This document shows positions 16,686 through 26,168 of a DNA stretch of 64,000 nucleotides, in pieces. Made by a program: the position numbers and the translations under genes. Numbering within the stretch: position 1 is the stretch's first letter; every line of letters starts with the position of its first letter. Origin of the DNA: SAR116 cluster bacterium AG-355-O21 (GTDB lineage: Bacteria; Pseudomonadota; Alphaproteobacteria; Thalassobaculales; Thalassobaculaceae); the NCBI GenBank assembly GCA_003280605.1, contig QCEM01000005.1, forward strand, positions 1 to 64,000. Reading direction: 5' to 3'. Under the pieces are notes generated by a model. That model was given only the letters and a program-made list of their open reading frames with translations. It was not told the origin of the DNA and made no database searches.

Positions 16686-17915
16686 TCAAGGGCTGTTTTT
16701 CGCCAAGATTTCGCTGTAGACGGCCAAGGTCCGTGCGCACATATCAAAGCTCGAGAAGTTTGCACGCGCGTGGGCAATGGCGGCGGCGGCAATTTTCGCC
16801 CGCTGCTCCGGGCTGATGGTCAGCGCGTGACGCAAGGCTTGGCTTAATGCCGTGGCATCATTGGGTGCCGTCAACCAGCCTGTTTTGCCATCAAGGACAG
16901 TTTCTAAATGGCCGCCATGGGCGCTGGCAATGACGGGACGGCCCATGGCTTGGGCTTCGACCACAACACGCCCGAAGGGCTCCGGTATCAAGGTTGGTGA
17001 AACCACCACATCGGCAACCTTGTAAGCGGCCGGCATATCGCGCGAGGTGCCGACAAAATGGATCCGGTCAGCAATCCCAAGGCTTTCCGCTTGGCGCTCA
17101 AGGGCGGCTTTAAACGGCGCTTTCTGATCGGCATTTCCGACCATCAAACAACGAAATTTTATATCTGCGAGCTGGGCTAATGCTTCGATTAACAGCTCAT
17201 GGCCTTTCCAGCGAGTGACCCGCGCCGGTAACATGATGACCGGCACACCGTCAGGCAGCCGCCATTCATTGGTGAACTTGATCATGCGCGCGGCGCTGAC
17301 ACGGTCGGGATCGAACATATTGAGATCGACGCCGCGTTGGATCACCCGCAGTTTATTGACATCAAAGCGGTAGCGCTGTGCGATATCCTCGGCGATGAAA
17401 TGCGAGATTGCGATTACCCGGTCACTCCGCGTCAAGACACTGTTATAGAACTTTTTTACGGGGTTAAGGTCAGGGTGGCGACCATGGAAGGTGGTAACGA
17501 AGGTGCGCTTGTGGCGGCGCGTCGCCTGGTAGGCAATCCAAGCCGGCATGCGAGAGCGGGCGTGGACAATATCAACATCATGCTCTTTCATGATGGCGGT
17601 TAGCTCAGCCATATTCTGGCGCCACCGAAATGGTGATTTAGAATGAATAGGACGCAGCAGATGGGTTGCGCCAAGGCGCTCAAGCTCACGCACCATCGGC
17701 CCGCCTGACGAAACCACAATGGCCCGCCAGCCGGCCATGATAAGGGCTTCGGCAATTTCAATCGTGCCACGCTCAACACCGCCGGATACCAGGGCCGGCA
17801 ACACTTGCAGAACCGTTGGTGGCTTGCTATCCGGTGCCGGCCGGAAGGTTTCATAATCGGCCGTAAATTTGATATGGTCGGTGACACCAACGATGGCTCG
17901 AGATTGATCTCGCAA
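16686..17915 (-). CDS. glycosyltransferase family 4, envelope type
   Basis: About 409-aa GT-B fold glycosyltransferase. Features are the N-terminal TVLQVLPALVSGGVERGTIE glycine-rich loop, an HGRHPDLN segment, and the retaining-enzyme EX7E site in PEPFGRVVVEAQAMGRPV. It likely builds LPS core or another surface glycan with the GT9 gene that follows four bases later. The start is uncertain: there is no ATG or GTG near the conserved region. A TTG at 17915 has GGAG ten bases upstream; another TTG at 17975 would overlap the divergent hydrolase gene that begins at 17960. I prefer 17915. The call as GT4 is firm, the acceptor unknown. Confidence 0.87.
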   Translation of the reverse strand: MRDQSRAIVGVTDHIKFTADYETFRPAPDSKPPTVLQVLPALVSGGVERGTIEIAEALIMAGWRAIVVSSGGPMVRELERLGATHLLRPIHSKSPFRWRQNMAELTAIMKEHDVDIVHARSRMPAWIAYQATRRHKRTFVTTFHGRHPDLNPVKKFYNSVLTRSDRVIAISHFIAEDIAQRYRFDVNKLRVIQRGVDLNMFDPDRVSAARMIKFTNEWRLPDGVPVIMLPARVTRWKGHELLIEALAQLADIKFRCLMVGNADQKAPFKAALERQAESLGIADRIHFVGTSRDMPAAYKVADVVVSPTLIPEPFGRVVVEAQAMGRPVIASAHGGHLETVLDGKTGWLTAPNDATALSQALRHALTISPEQRAKIAAAAIAHARANFSSFDMCARTLAVYSEILAKNSP

Positions 17916-17959
17916 AATGTTGTCGCTCCGTAGTTTCTTCAGGGGGAGGATCAAGCAGA

Positions 17960-18751
17960 ATGAATGCAGCGTCAAGCAACCCGCACGACCCTGACTATTT
18001 AACCTTGGCCGATAACGTCAGGATTGCCTATCACCGGCTGCCGGGACGGCAGCCAGGAATTATTTTTTTGGGCGGCTTCATGTCTGACATGACAGGCACT
18101 AAGGCGCTTTCCTTGGAAGACTTTGCCCGGGCCAGCGGACGGGCCTTTTTGCGCTTTGATTATCAGGGTCATGGGGCCTCATCGGGGCAATTTCAGGCGG
18201 GCACCATCGGCCAGTGGCGCGATGATGCAATCGCGGTGATTGATGCTCTTAGCGATGGGCCGCAAATTCTGGTCGGCTCCTCAATGGGTGGCTGGATTAT
18301 GCTTTTGGCAGCCTTAGCGCGGCCGCAGCGTGTTGCCGGATTACTGGGCATTGCCGCCGCGCCAGATTTCACCGAAGACTTAATGTGGCCTGCTTTCAGT
18401 GAGGAAATTCGGCAAACCCTGGCGCGTGACGGGGTTTATTTCGCCCCTTCGGAATATGGTGATGCCGCCTATCCAATTACCATGAACTTGATCGCTGACG
18501 GCCGCACCCATCTGTTGTTGCGGTCGCCGCTTAATATCCAAGCGCCGGTGCGTCTGTTACAAGGCATGTGCGATCCCGATGTGCCCTATCAGCATGCCGA
18601 TAAAATCGTTGATGCGTTGGCCACAGGTGACGTTGAATTGACGCTGATTAAAGATGGCGACCATCGTCTGTCACGGGATCGGGATCTGGCATTATTGCGG
18701 CGCACGCTTGCTGGGCTTGTGGCCATGGTCGAGGGTGACGAAAAGCCATGA
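17960..18751 (+). CDS. alpha/beta hydrolase
   Basis: 263-aa alpha/beta-hydrolase fold protein without a signal peptide. The nucleophile elbow is GSSMGG in ILVGSSMGGWIMLLAA, the acid is likely D in GMCDPDVPYQHAD, and the histidine is in KDGDHRLSRDRDL. FDYQGHGASSGQF corresponds to the oxyanion-side loop seen in carboxylesterase and ABHD10-like thioesterases. The gene diverges from the GT4 gene and overlaps the following lipoprotein gene by four bases (ATGA, 18748-18751), so they are coupled. Substrate unknown: an ester or thioester is likely. Confidence 0.8.
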   Translation: MNAASSNPHDPDYLTLADNVRIAYHRLPGRQPGIIFLGGFMSDMTGTKALSLEDFARASGRAFLRFDYQGHGASSGQFQAGTIGQWRDDAIAVIDALSDGPQILVGSSMGGWIMLLAALARPQRVAGLLGIAAAPDFTEDLMWPAFSEEIRQTLARDGVYFAPSEYGDAAYPITMNLIADGRTHLLLRSPLNIQAPVRLLQGMCDPDVPYQHADKIVDALATGDVELTLIKDGDHRLSRDRDLALLRRTLAGLVAMVEGDEKP

Positions 18752-19542
18752 CGGTGCCTTCAAATAGTCTCAAAAAGTCACTTAAAAGCTGCTGTCTTTT
18801 ACTGCTCTTGAGTGTTGCCGCCGGCGGTTGCGGCATCGCCGTTAACGTCAAACCGGCAATCGCAACGCCGTATGTCAATGATCACGTCGACTGTCTGAGG
18901 TTGACCGATCGCGATCCCCAGCAAGCCTATCGACAGGCGCAGAGGTGGCGCGTCGATGGCGGCGGCCTGATGGCCCGCCATTGTGCCGCAATCGCCTTGG
19001 CGGCGCTGGACAGGCTAGATGAAGCGGCCAGCCGATTGCAGCGCTTAGCAACAGAGGTCAATGACATTGAAATGGCCAGGGCTTGGCTGGCCCAAGCCGG
19101 CCAACTTTGGTTTCTGGCCGGGCGTTTGAAAACAGCTGAGACAATCCAGGCGGAGATTCTTAAGCAAGAGCCAAATAATCCTGATTTTATCGTGGATCGT
19201 GCGTCGACGCGCCTGGCATCAGGTAACTTTAGCGGTGCCGTTGACGATTTCAGCAAAGCCCTGCAACGCGACCCGGCGCGGGTCGAAGCCTTGCTGTATC
19301 GTGCCGTCGCCTATCGCTATATGGATGCCTTAGATTTGGCCCATGCGGATATTGAACAGGCCAAAGCAATTGCGCCGCATCGCGCCGATATTTGGTTAGA
19401 GCGCGGCATCCTGCGGCAATTGCACGGCAACTTAGATCGCGCCCGCGAGGATTTTTTGAAAGCTCTCAGTCTGACGGATGACCCGGATATCTTAGAGGCG
19501 ATTCGTGGGCGAATTGAATTGATGGATTTAAGTCGCGGCTAG
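18748..19542 (+). CDS. TPR-repeat lipoprotein
   Basis: 264-aa predicted lipoprotein. Residues 1-28 form a basic, Leu-rich signal (KKSLKSCCLLLLLSVAAGGC) with a lipobox-like AGGC ending in Cys28, so lipid anchoring to the envelope is likely. The rest consists of tetratricopeptide repeats, for example LASGNFSGAVDDFSKALQRD and LLYRAVAYRYMDALDLAHAD, which form a protein-binding scaffold. Its start overlaps the hydrolase stop. It meets a GST gene convergently nine bases later. A partner or function cannot be named; the coupling to a hydrolase is the only clue. Confidence 0.75.
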   Translation: MTVPSNSLKKSLKSCCLLLLLSVAAGGCGIAVNVKPAIATPYVNDHVDCLRLTDRDPQQAYRQAQRWRVDGGGLMARHCAAIALAALDRLDEAASRLQRLATEVNDIEMARAWLAQAGQLWFLAGRLKTAETIQAEILKQEPNNPDFIVDRASTRLASGNFSGAVDDFSKALQRDPARVEALLYRAVAYRYMDALDLAHADIEQAKAIAPHRADIWLERGILRQLHGNLDRAREDFLKALSLTDDPDILEAIRGRIELMDLSRG

Positions 19543-19550
19543 CCTGCCGG

Positions 19551-20219
19551 TTAAAAGTCTAGGTCCGCATAATGTGCCGGCGGTTGCAAACCGGGGATAT
19601 GATCGCTTAAGACGCTCCGAAAACTGGGCCGTGATTTTACCCTGGCATACCAGGTGCGGGCCTCGCCGTTGTGATCCCAGGGAACCCCGCCAACATAATC
19701 AACGGCGGATAAATGCGCCGCAGCGGTGATATCTGCAAATGAAAAATCGTCGCCGGCAAGCCAGTTTCGGCGTTCGGCCAAATGCCCAATATAGTCAAGG
19801 TGGGTGAAAATATTTTGGGTGCCGGCGCGAACCACGGCACTATCCGGCGGACCGCCGCCGCTAAGCCGTTTATAAAGCTTTTCGCCAACTTGCGGAACCG
19901 TTACTTCGGCATTGAACTTATCATCGAACCAGGCCATCAAACGGCGTGTCTCCGCGCGACCGATGGCATCAAATGGAAGCAGGTTTGGGTTTGCCTGAAT
20001 TTCCTCAAGGTATTCTGCGATGGCATTGGAATCGGCAATCACGCGGCTTTTGACATCTACCAGCACCGGGACCTGACCTGCCGGATTCAGCGCTAAGAAA
20101 GATTGTCGCCGCTGCCAAACAGGCTCGACAACAAATTCGGCCTCTAGCTTCTTTTCGGCCAAAATAACACGAATCTTCCGGCTGAACGGCGAAATCGGTT
20201 GGTGATAAAGGATGTGCAT
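19551..20219 (-). CDS. glutathione S-transferase family protein
   Basis: About 222-aa cytosolic GST. The thioredoxin-like N-domain begins MHILYHQPISPFSRKIRVIL, with SPFSRKIR as the glutathione-site serine region, and continues NPAGQVPVLVD and ADSNAIAEYLEE, the GSH-binding cis-Pro and Glu-Ser positions. The C-terminal all-alpha domain holds FSFADITAAAHLSAVDYVGG. I chose the ATG at 20219; an in-frame TTG at 20234 would add five residues. It ends just beyond the convergent lipoprotein gene. The role could be detoxification or ring-cleavage metabolism; not decidable. Confidence 0.88.
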   Translation of the reverse strand: MHILYHQPISPFSRKIRVILAEKKLEAEFVVEPVWQRRQSFLALNPAGQVPVLVDVKSRVIADSNAIAEYLEEIQANPNLLPFDAIGRAETRRLMAWFDDKFNAEVTVPQVGEKLYKRLSGGGPPDSAVVRAGTQNIFTHLDYIGHLAERRNWLAGDDFSFADITAAAHLSAVDYVGGVPWDHNGEARTWYARVKSRPSFRSVLSDHIPGLQPPAHYADLDF

Positions 20220-20249
20220 GAAGGTTTCACTCAATCGACAATGACCTAA

Positions 20250-21077
20250 CTAAGATAACAAAACCCGACTCAAAGCGCCAAGCGCCAGAATGGCTAAAAG
20301 CAATAAAGCGCCGCTGCGAAGCGTTTCAGGGTCGGTAATTGTGAATAAACGCTTACCAAGGGCGGTGCCAAGCAACACCACCGGCAGCAAAACAACGGCC
20401 CTCAAGATCACCAATTCAGTGACCAAACCAGCCCAAATCATCATCGCCAAGGTCAGAATGTCGGTCATCAAGATGAACGCCACCAACGAGCCGCGCACAT
20501 TGGCGACGGCCAATGGGCTGGCCAGAAAGAAAACAACGATGATCGGGCCGGGCATCCCGACGCTGCCGGCTAAAAACCCTGCGGCAACACCGACCAAAGA
20601 TGCGATCAGCGGCCCTGGTAGGGTTTCAAGCCGATAGCCTTTGTGCAGAACAAACACGGCGGTCAGAATGCACAGCGCAATCATAATGCGCATGCTGTCG
20701 GCCGGTAAATGAGCCAGCAGGGCCACACCGATCGGCACACCAATCGTCGCGCCAACTAAAATTGGCGTTAACACCGTCCAATTGATGTCGCGGCGAACAC
20801 TTGGGATCATATGTAAACTGATCGCCAAATCCAGCAGCAGAACCATTGGGATGACAGCTGCCGGCACGTCCAAAATGGTCACCGCAGCGATCACAATGAG
20901 GGCAAAGCCGAAGCCGGTAAAACCGCGCACAATGGCCGCAACCAGAGTTGCCACGGCCGCAATCAGCCAAATCAGCGGCGACCAATCCAATAACATCTCA
21001 ACAGACATTTTTATCTTTCTTGTTTTCGCCGCCGGGATCGGTCTTAACAGCGCAGGCGCCGCCATTGATGGATTCAT
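20250..21077 (-). CDS. TSUP family exporter (TauE/SafE)
   Basis: About 275-aa polytopic membrane protein of the TSUP family, with seven to eight hydrophobic spans. Each half carries the family's repeat: GFTGFGFALIVIAAVTIL near the N-terminus and GVAAGFLAGSVGMPGPIIVVFF in the second half. Family members export sulfite, sulfonates or sulfoacetate. The ATG at 21077 follows AGGAAG; a shorter start at 21008 is possible. Upstream frame to 21320 overlaps the divergent PfkB gene and is not real. The promoter region is shared with that kinase, which raises the chance of a sulfonate link (see findings). Confidence 0.83.
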   Translation of the reverse strand: MNPSMAAPALLRPIPAAKTRKIKMSVEMLLDWSPLIWLIAAVATLVAAIVRGFTGFGFALIVIAAVTILDVPAAVIPMVLLLDLAISLHMIPSVRRDINWTVLTPILVGATIGVPIGVALLAHLPADSMRIMIALCILTAVFVLHKGYRLETLPGPLIASLVGVAAGFLAGSVGMPGPIIVVFFLASPLAVANVRGSLVAFILMTDILTLAMMIWAGLVTELVILRAVVLLPVVLLGTALGKRLFTITDPETLRSGALLLLAILALGALSRVLLS

Positions 21078-21137
21078 TGGCGCTGCTTCCTGTGGAGGGT
21101 TAAAACTAGCATTTTTAAAGACGGGAACATAGCCATC

Positions 21138-22052
21138 ATGCCAAACAGCCCTCCGGCATCGATCATCTGTCTTGGTGCGGCGACCGTTGATACGGTTCTG
21201 CAGGTGCCCCGGCTTGGTAAGCTTGGCGACAAGGTGATGGCGACTGACTGTCGGCAGTTTGGTGCCGGCATGGCATCTAGCGCGGCAGCGTCGATTGCCC
21301 GATTGGGCGGCGTGGTACAAATTTGGTCACGGATCGGTGATGATGCAGCCGGCCGAACCTATCTGGCAAGCTTGGCTGCGGATGGGGTTGATGTTTCTGC
21401 CGTGCGGGTCATCCCGTCGGCGAAAACAGGCCTTGGGGTGACCTTAGTTGATCCCGATGGCGAACGCTTGGTGGTGCCGTTTTATGATCCGGCCCTGGAC
21501 CCGTCGGCGGCTTGGTTACCGCTTGCCGCCGTCGAGCGAGCCGCTGCCGTGCTGGTGGATTGCCGCTGGCCGGCCGGTGCTTTGGCGCTTCTGGCGGCAG
21601 CGCGGGCAAGCGGCATACCGGCGGTATTGGATGCTGATATCGCACCTGTTGATGATTTGCGGGCGCTGGCCGCCGCCGCCAGCCACCCGATCTTTTCCCG
21701 TCGTGGATTAATGTTATTTGTCGGTGACGATGGACCGCCGGCGGCGTTGCTTGCGGCGGCGTCGGCAAAATTGCCGGCGGCGACGGCCATTGGCGTCACC
21801 CTTGATGCTGAAGGCTGTTTACTGGCCGTCGGCGATTCAGTTTGGGCGGTGCCGGGCTTTCAAGTTGCGGTTGTCGACACATTGTCGGCGGGTGATGTTT
21901 TTCATGGTGCTTTCGCGCTTGGACTTGGCGAAGGGCAATCTTTAACGCAAGCGGCAAGTTTCGCAAATGCGGCGGCGGCGCTTAAATGTATGGTCTTTGG
22001 TGACCGCCTCGGAGCCCCCGATAGGGCCGCCGTTAAGGCGTTGATGGGGTGA
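21138..22052 (+). CDS. PfkB-family sugar kinase
   Basis: 304-aa ribokinase-fold kinase. The N-terminal GG-type motif is QFGAGMASSAAASIARLGG (residues 40-58) and the C-terminal PfkB signature DTLSAGDVFHGAFALGL contains the catalytic Asp253. SII-CLGAATVDTVLQVP opens the first strand. The wording of the signature (AGDVFHGA) resembles sulfofructose kinase (YihV) as much as fructose or ribokinase, but also occurs in other PfkB proteins, so the substrate is open. The gene is divergent from a TSUP exporter and 75 bases before a DMT transporter gene. Confidence 0.85.
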   Translation: MPNSPPASIICLGAATVDTVLQVPRLGKLGDKVMATDCRQFGAGMASSAAASIARLGGVVQIWSRIGDDAAGRTYLASLAADGVDVSAVRVIPSAKTGLGVTLVDPDGERLVVPFYDPALDPSAAWLPLAAVERAAAVLVDCRWPAGALALLAAARASGIPAVLDADIAPVDDLRALAAAASHPIFSRRGLMLFVGDDGPPAALLAAASAKLPAATAIGVTLDAEGCLLAVGDSVWAVPGFQVAVVDTLSAGDVFHGAFALGLGEGQSLTQAASFANAAAALKCMVFGDRLGAPDRAAVKALMG

Positions 22053-22127
22053 AAGAATGAAACCATTTCAATTGATTGTACGTTTCGCCGGAACAGCGTA
22101 GACTCAGTCCAGTGCTTTTCTTATTCG

Positions 22128-23012
22128 GTGTCCCCCGTGCTCAGTGAAATTTCCCCAATCGCGTTAGCGCTTGTCGCAGCGTTTCTGTTTGCCTTAGGTG
22201 CTCAATGCCAAAATCAGGGCTTGGCCACCCTTGATAACCGAATTGGCACCGCCACCACGATCACATCGGCGGCAGGTATTCATCTGCTGCTGGCACCGTG
22301 GTTTTTAAACGTCGAGGCTTTGTTCCACCCTGCGGTTTTGATTTTTGTGCTGATTGGTTTGTTCCGACCGGCGCTATCGGCAAATCTGTCGGTGTGGGGC
22401 ATGCGTTACCTGGGGCCGACATTATCCAGCACGCTCAGTTCGACCTCACCCTTATTTGGCTTGGCGCTGGGCATTCTGTGGCTGGGTGAGGCGCTCACCT
22501 TAGAAACAGCGGCCGGCACTGTTGGCATTTTTGCGGGTATTTTATTGCTCACCCGAAAGGGCGGTTCACAAAAGGTTAGCTGGCCGCTATGGGCATTGGC
22601 GCTTCCTGTGGGCGCAGCATTCCTGCGCGCCTTGGGACATGTACTGTCGAAGGTTGGTCTTGATCAGGTCGCCGAGCCGTTTATCGCCGGGATGATAGGC
22701 TTCGTGGTGTCGGCAATTATCACCCATCTGGTCGCTTTAACCCGCCGCAATAAACCCAAGGTCGACTGGAAGTTACCGGGGATTTATTGGTTTGCCGGCG
22801 CCGGTTTATGTTTTTCGACGGCGATTTTCGCGCTCAACAATGCTTTTCTGCGCGGCCAGGTCATCGAGGTTGTGCCGATTGTCGCCGCCTCGCCGATTTT
22901 TACCATGCTGATGAGCTGGTTAATTTTCCGGCGTGAGCGGCTGACGTTGAAGATCGTCGTTTCGGTCCTGCTGGTTGTCCCGTCGGTCGCCTTTATCGCG
23001 GTGAGCCGCTAA
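22128..23012 (+). CDS. EamA/DMT-family transporter
   Basis: 294-aa inner-membrane protein with about ten hydrophobic spans in two EamA repeats (first repeat about residues 10-140, second 150-290, with GQVIEVVPIVAASPIFTMLM near the end). DMT proteins export metabolites, amino acids or drugs. The start is GTG at 22128; another GTG at 22137 is possible. It converges on the ThDP-enzyme gene, with stops four bases apart. Cargo unknown. Confidence 0.83.
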   Translation: MSPVLSEISPIALALVAAFLFALGAQCQNQGLATLDNRIGTATTITSAAGIHLLLAPWFLNVEALFHPAVLIFVLIGLFRPALSANLSVWGMRYLGPTLSSTLSSTSPLFGLALGILWLGEALTLETAAGTVGIFAGILLLTRKGGSQKVSWPLWALALPVGAAFLRALGHVLSKVGLDQVAEPFIAGMIGFVVSAIITHLVALTRRNKPKVDWKLPGIYWFAGAGLCFSTAIFALNNAFLRGQVIEVVPIVAASPIFTMLMSWLIFRRERLTLKIVVSVLLVVPSVAFIAVSR

Positions 23013-23016
23013 GCGG

Positions 23017-24669
23017 CTATTTGCTAGCATAGGGCGGCGGCTTGAAATAGGCCGGAAACGGCCCGATTGCGTTCATATCGACCTCTAAAAGCGCCGGGCC
23101 ATCAACAGCAATTGCGGCTGTTAAGGCCGCGCCGACGCCGGCCACCGTATCGCTGTGAAAGAAGGGCATGCCGCACATTTCCGCCAAGGTCTTATAATCA
23201 GGTGCGGTCGGGTCGGCGAAGAAGTGCCGGCCGCCGTAAAGGCTGGACTGGATATGTTTGATGACACCGTAACCACGGTCATTCATGACCATGAAAACAA
23301 CATCGGCATTTTCGTCAACAGCGGTCCAAAGCTCGGCCAAGTTAATGGCAAAGCCGCCGTCGCCGCTCATGGAGACAGTTTTTCGGCCTTTGGCACCAAG
23401 GGCGGCACCAATCCCCAGCGGCAGGCCTGGGCCAATTGCTGCGCTGATCGGGTAAACGTTATCGCGCGGGGCGTTCAGCGGGAACATGCGATTGCCCCAA
23501 GTGGTGTTATTTAAGGTGACGTCACGCACCCAAACAGCATCAGCGGGCATGGCCGTGCGGACCACCGCTGGCATCGCACCATAGTCGCCCAAAAACTCGG
23601 TGAAGCCTTCTTGTGCCGCCGTTTTTGCCGCTTTTGCAGCATCGCTATAGCCCGCCTCTAAAGACAATTGCTCGGCCACCAGATCACCAAGCGCCTCAAG
23701 TGTTGCCCCGGCATCGCCGCATAAGAACAGCTCATTGTCATAGGTCCGGCCATTGGCCGCGGGATCGGCGTCGATATGAATCCGTGGGCCGGGTAACGCC
23801 ATCGACATATCAGCGGTTTCATGGCCCCGCAGACGGCAACCGGCGACAATCAAAAGGTCAACGGCAGCAAGGAAGTTGGCAATGTCAGGACTGCCATAAA
23901 GGCCGGCAAAATTGAGCGGATGATGCTCTGAAATGACCGCCCGACCGTTCCAACTGGTGGCCAGCGGGATGCCCATCTCAACCAGACGGTTGACGGCCGC
24001 GCCGGCAAACTTGGCACCATTGCCTGTCCACAGCATCGGTCGTTTGGCCTGCCGCAGCATTGCTGCCGCCTGCTCGATATCTGCCATTGGTGCAGCTTGC
24101 GGTTGGGGCAGGGCGAGCGGATTACGATCAAGGATGTCCGGCCGTTTAATGGCGGTTCGTTGCACATCAATCGGAATTTCGATGCTGACCGGCCCCATGG
24201 GCGCACTTAAAGCATCGCTGACAGCTTTGGTTAAGATCCCAAGCGCGCTTCCTGCATCACGGATTCGATAGGCGGTTTTTGACACCGCCTCAAGCATTTG
24301 TAATTGCCCGGGCACGTCATGCACGGTGCCTTGATCGCGGTCAAGATTGGGGCTGGCGGTCTGGCCGGTGATGTGCAGCAGCGGGGTGCCGGCAAAACCC
24401 GCCTCGACCAGGGCAGGGACAGCATTTGCAGCCCCTGGCCCGGTACTTGAAAACAGCACCGCTAAGTCGCCGCTGGTCCGCACAAAAGCATCGGCCATAT
24501 GCCCTGCACCATGTTCGCCGCGGGCTTTGACAAAACGGATCGCATTGCGCCGACCAATTGCATCAAGCATTGGAATATTATGCACAGAGACCAGGCCAAA
24601 AGCCGTCGTGACGCCGACGGTTTGCAAAAATTCAGCGACCAAATCGCCGACAATATAGTGATCCGACAT
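23017..24669 (-). CDS. thiamine-diphosphate-dependent enzyme, acetolactate-synthase-like
   Basis: 550-aa ThDP enzyme with the three-domain layout of acetolactate synthase, benzoylformate decarboxylase and relatives. The catalytic glutamate that activates ThDP is E52 in ARGEHGAGHMAD. The metal-ThDP site is SGDGGFAINLAELWTAVDEN followed by MVMNDRGYG. The central domain (about 190-320) would bind FAD or be vestigial. No regulatory small subunit gene is adjacent, so it is more likely a catabolic decarboxylase or lyase than IlvB. GGGGGAAGGG precedes the ATG. It lies downstream of an MFS gene reading the same way only after a 109-base gap. Confidence 0.88.
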   Translation of the reverse strand: MSDHYIVGDLVAEFLQTVGVTTAFGLVSVHNIPMLDAIGRRNAIRFVKARGEHGAGHMADAFVRTSGDLAVLFSSTGPGAANAVPALVEAGFAGTPLLHITGQTASPNLDRDQGTVHDVPGQLQMLEAVSKTAYRIRDAGSALGILTKAVSDALSAPMGPVSIEIPIDVQRTAIKRPDILDRNPLALPQPQAAPMADIEQAAAMLRQAKRPMLWTGNGAKFAGAAVNRLVEMGIPLATSWNGRAVISEHHPLNFAGLYGSPDIANFLAAVDLLIVAGCRLRGHETADMSMALPGPRIHIDADPAANGRTYDNELFLCGDAGATLEALGDLVAEQLSLEAGYSDAAKAAKTAAQEGFTEFLGDYGAMPAVVRTAMPADAVWVRDVTLNNTTWGNRMFPLNAPRDNVYPISAAIGPGLPLGIGAALGAKGRKTVSMSGDGGFAINLAELWTAVDENADVVFMVMNDRGYGVIKHIQSSLYGGRHFFADPTAPDYKTLAEMCGMPFFHSDTVAGVGAALTAAIAVDGPALLEVDMNAIGPFPAYFKPPPYASK

Positions 24670-24778
24670 AACCGCCCTTCCCCCTTAAATGATCATTTTT
24701 GAGCATGCCGACGAAGGCGGCAAAGAACCTCTTTGGCCTTAGGCTACGACAAATTTGTGCTTTGGCTCAGCAAAAAAA

Positions 24779-25960
24779 TCATCCCTGCTTGGCGGCGCGG
24801 TCGCTTGGCAGACCGGCAACGACGATGGCACCGGCCGCCATCGCCATGGCACCGATGGCAAATACCAGTGGATAGCTTGCCGTCAACGCGAACAGGTAAA
24901 CAAGGCCGGCGCCGCCGATGATCTGGGCGGCCCCGACAGCAACCACCATCCATCGCCACAGCACCAGCATGGCTGCCGGGCCAACGGCAAGTTGCGCGCG
25001 GCCTGCAACAATGGCCGAAAATCCGGGCTGTGCGCCGACCACCAGTGAGGAGATCACGGCAATCGCCGTCGCCGAGGTGAGCAGCGGTAAGGCGATGCCA
25101 ATCGCTAGGCTTGTGAAAACCAGCACCAGGGCGCGGCCAAAGCCAAGCCGGTCGGCAAGCAAACCCCAGAGCACCGTTCCAGTGACCGCGCCCAGGCCAA
25201 ATAACGCCCATTGCTGGCCGGCGCTGGCCAGCGGCCACTGATGGGCAACCACCAAATAGTCGACCCAGTAAATGGAATGCGGCACCAGTCCGAGGGAGAA
25301 TAAGCCTTGGGCAATTAATAATCGGCGGCCGGCACGGGCACCTGGATCATCGGCGCTGGTGTTTTCCGGCGGCGTATTTGGGCGGCGCTGCGAAGGTTGC
25401 ACATCAATGGCGGCTTGCCAGGCCCAAAGGCCGATCACCCCGGCCAGCAGACCGACAGCCGCCGCCCCGCCCCAGGCCCAAACAAGGCCTGTCGCCAATA
25501 GCCAGGGTAAACCGACGGCCGACAGAAAAATACCGACGCCAACCCCTGTGAAGGCGATGCCGGTGGCCAGACCTAACCGCCCTTTGGGGGCGGCATTGGC
25601 GACCAAAGCGATGCCTAAGATCATCATCACGGCAACAGTTGCACCAATTAACCCGCGCCAGAAGATCAGCCAGAAAAATCCTAAGGGCAGCATGCTTGCC
25701 AGCAAAGACAGCATCGAAATAAGCAGACATGCTTGCAGCAATCCGGCGGGTCGAAAACGCGCGGCAAAGAAATGCGTGGCAAGGCCGCCGGCCACGTAAG
25801 CACCAAGATTGACGGCGCCAACGATACCTGCTTGGGTCGCGGTCAGTACCTCAAAGGCCGTTAAGGCCGGCACCATCGGGGTATAGGAAAACCGTCCCAG
25901 GCCCATGCCGACAAGCAACACCATATGGCCGCCAAGGGCGAGTCGTAGCCAGCGTTGCAC
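24779..25960 (-). CDS. MFS transporter, YbfB/YjiJ family
   Basis: 393-aa major facilitator protein with twelve predicted spans. The opening LALGGHMVLLVGMGLGRFSYTPMVPAL is typical of the YbfB/YjiJ group. It starts at a GTG (25958-25960) with GGAGAAATT upstream. Transported substrate unknown. Divergent from the acyl-CoA ligase gene across a 208-base region in which I saw no other feature. Confidence 0.83.
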   Translation of the reverse strand: MQRWLRLALGGHMVLLVGMGLGRFSYTPMVPALTAFEVLTATQAGIVGAVNLGAYVAGGLATHFFAARFRPAGLLQACLLISMLSLLASMLPLGFFWLIFWRGLIGATVAVMMILGIALVANAAPKGRLGLATGIAFTGVGVGIFLSAVGLPWLLATGLVWAWGGAAAVGLLAGVIGLWAWQAAIDVQPSQRRPNTPPENTSADDPGARAGRRLLIAQGLFSLGLVPHSIYWVDYLVVAHQWPLASAGQQWALFGLGAVTGTVLWGLLADRLGFGRALVLVFTSLAIGIALPLLTSATAIAVISSLVVGAQPGFSAIVAGRAQLAVGPAAMLVLWRWMVVAVGAAQIIGGAGLVYLFALTASYPLVFAIGAMAMAAGAIVVAGLPSDRAAKQG

Positions 25961-26168
25961 GTGAATTTCTCCGCTCGGACGATGGAACGGTAACTATTTC
26001 ATGATGGCTGTGCCGAAGCGAGTAATTTTGCCGCCGCCGGCGCTATGGTCAGGGCCATGAAACAGTGTTTGATTGCTGCCTTCCATTGGCCATTGCCCAT
26101 GCTGTATGAATTTCATGGTGGTGTCGCCGGGGATTGTTAAACTTAAGGAAAGGGCGCGAAGGGGCGGT

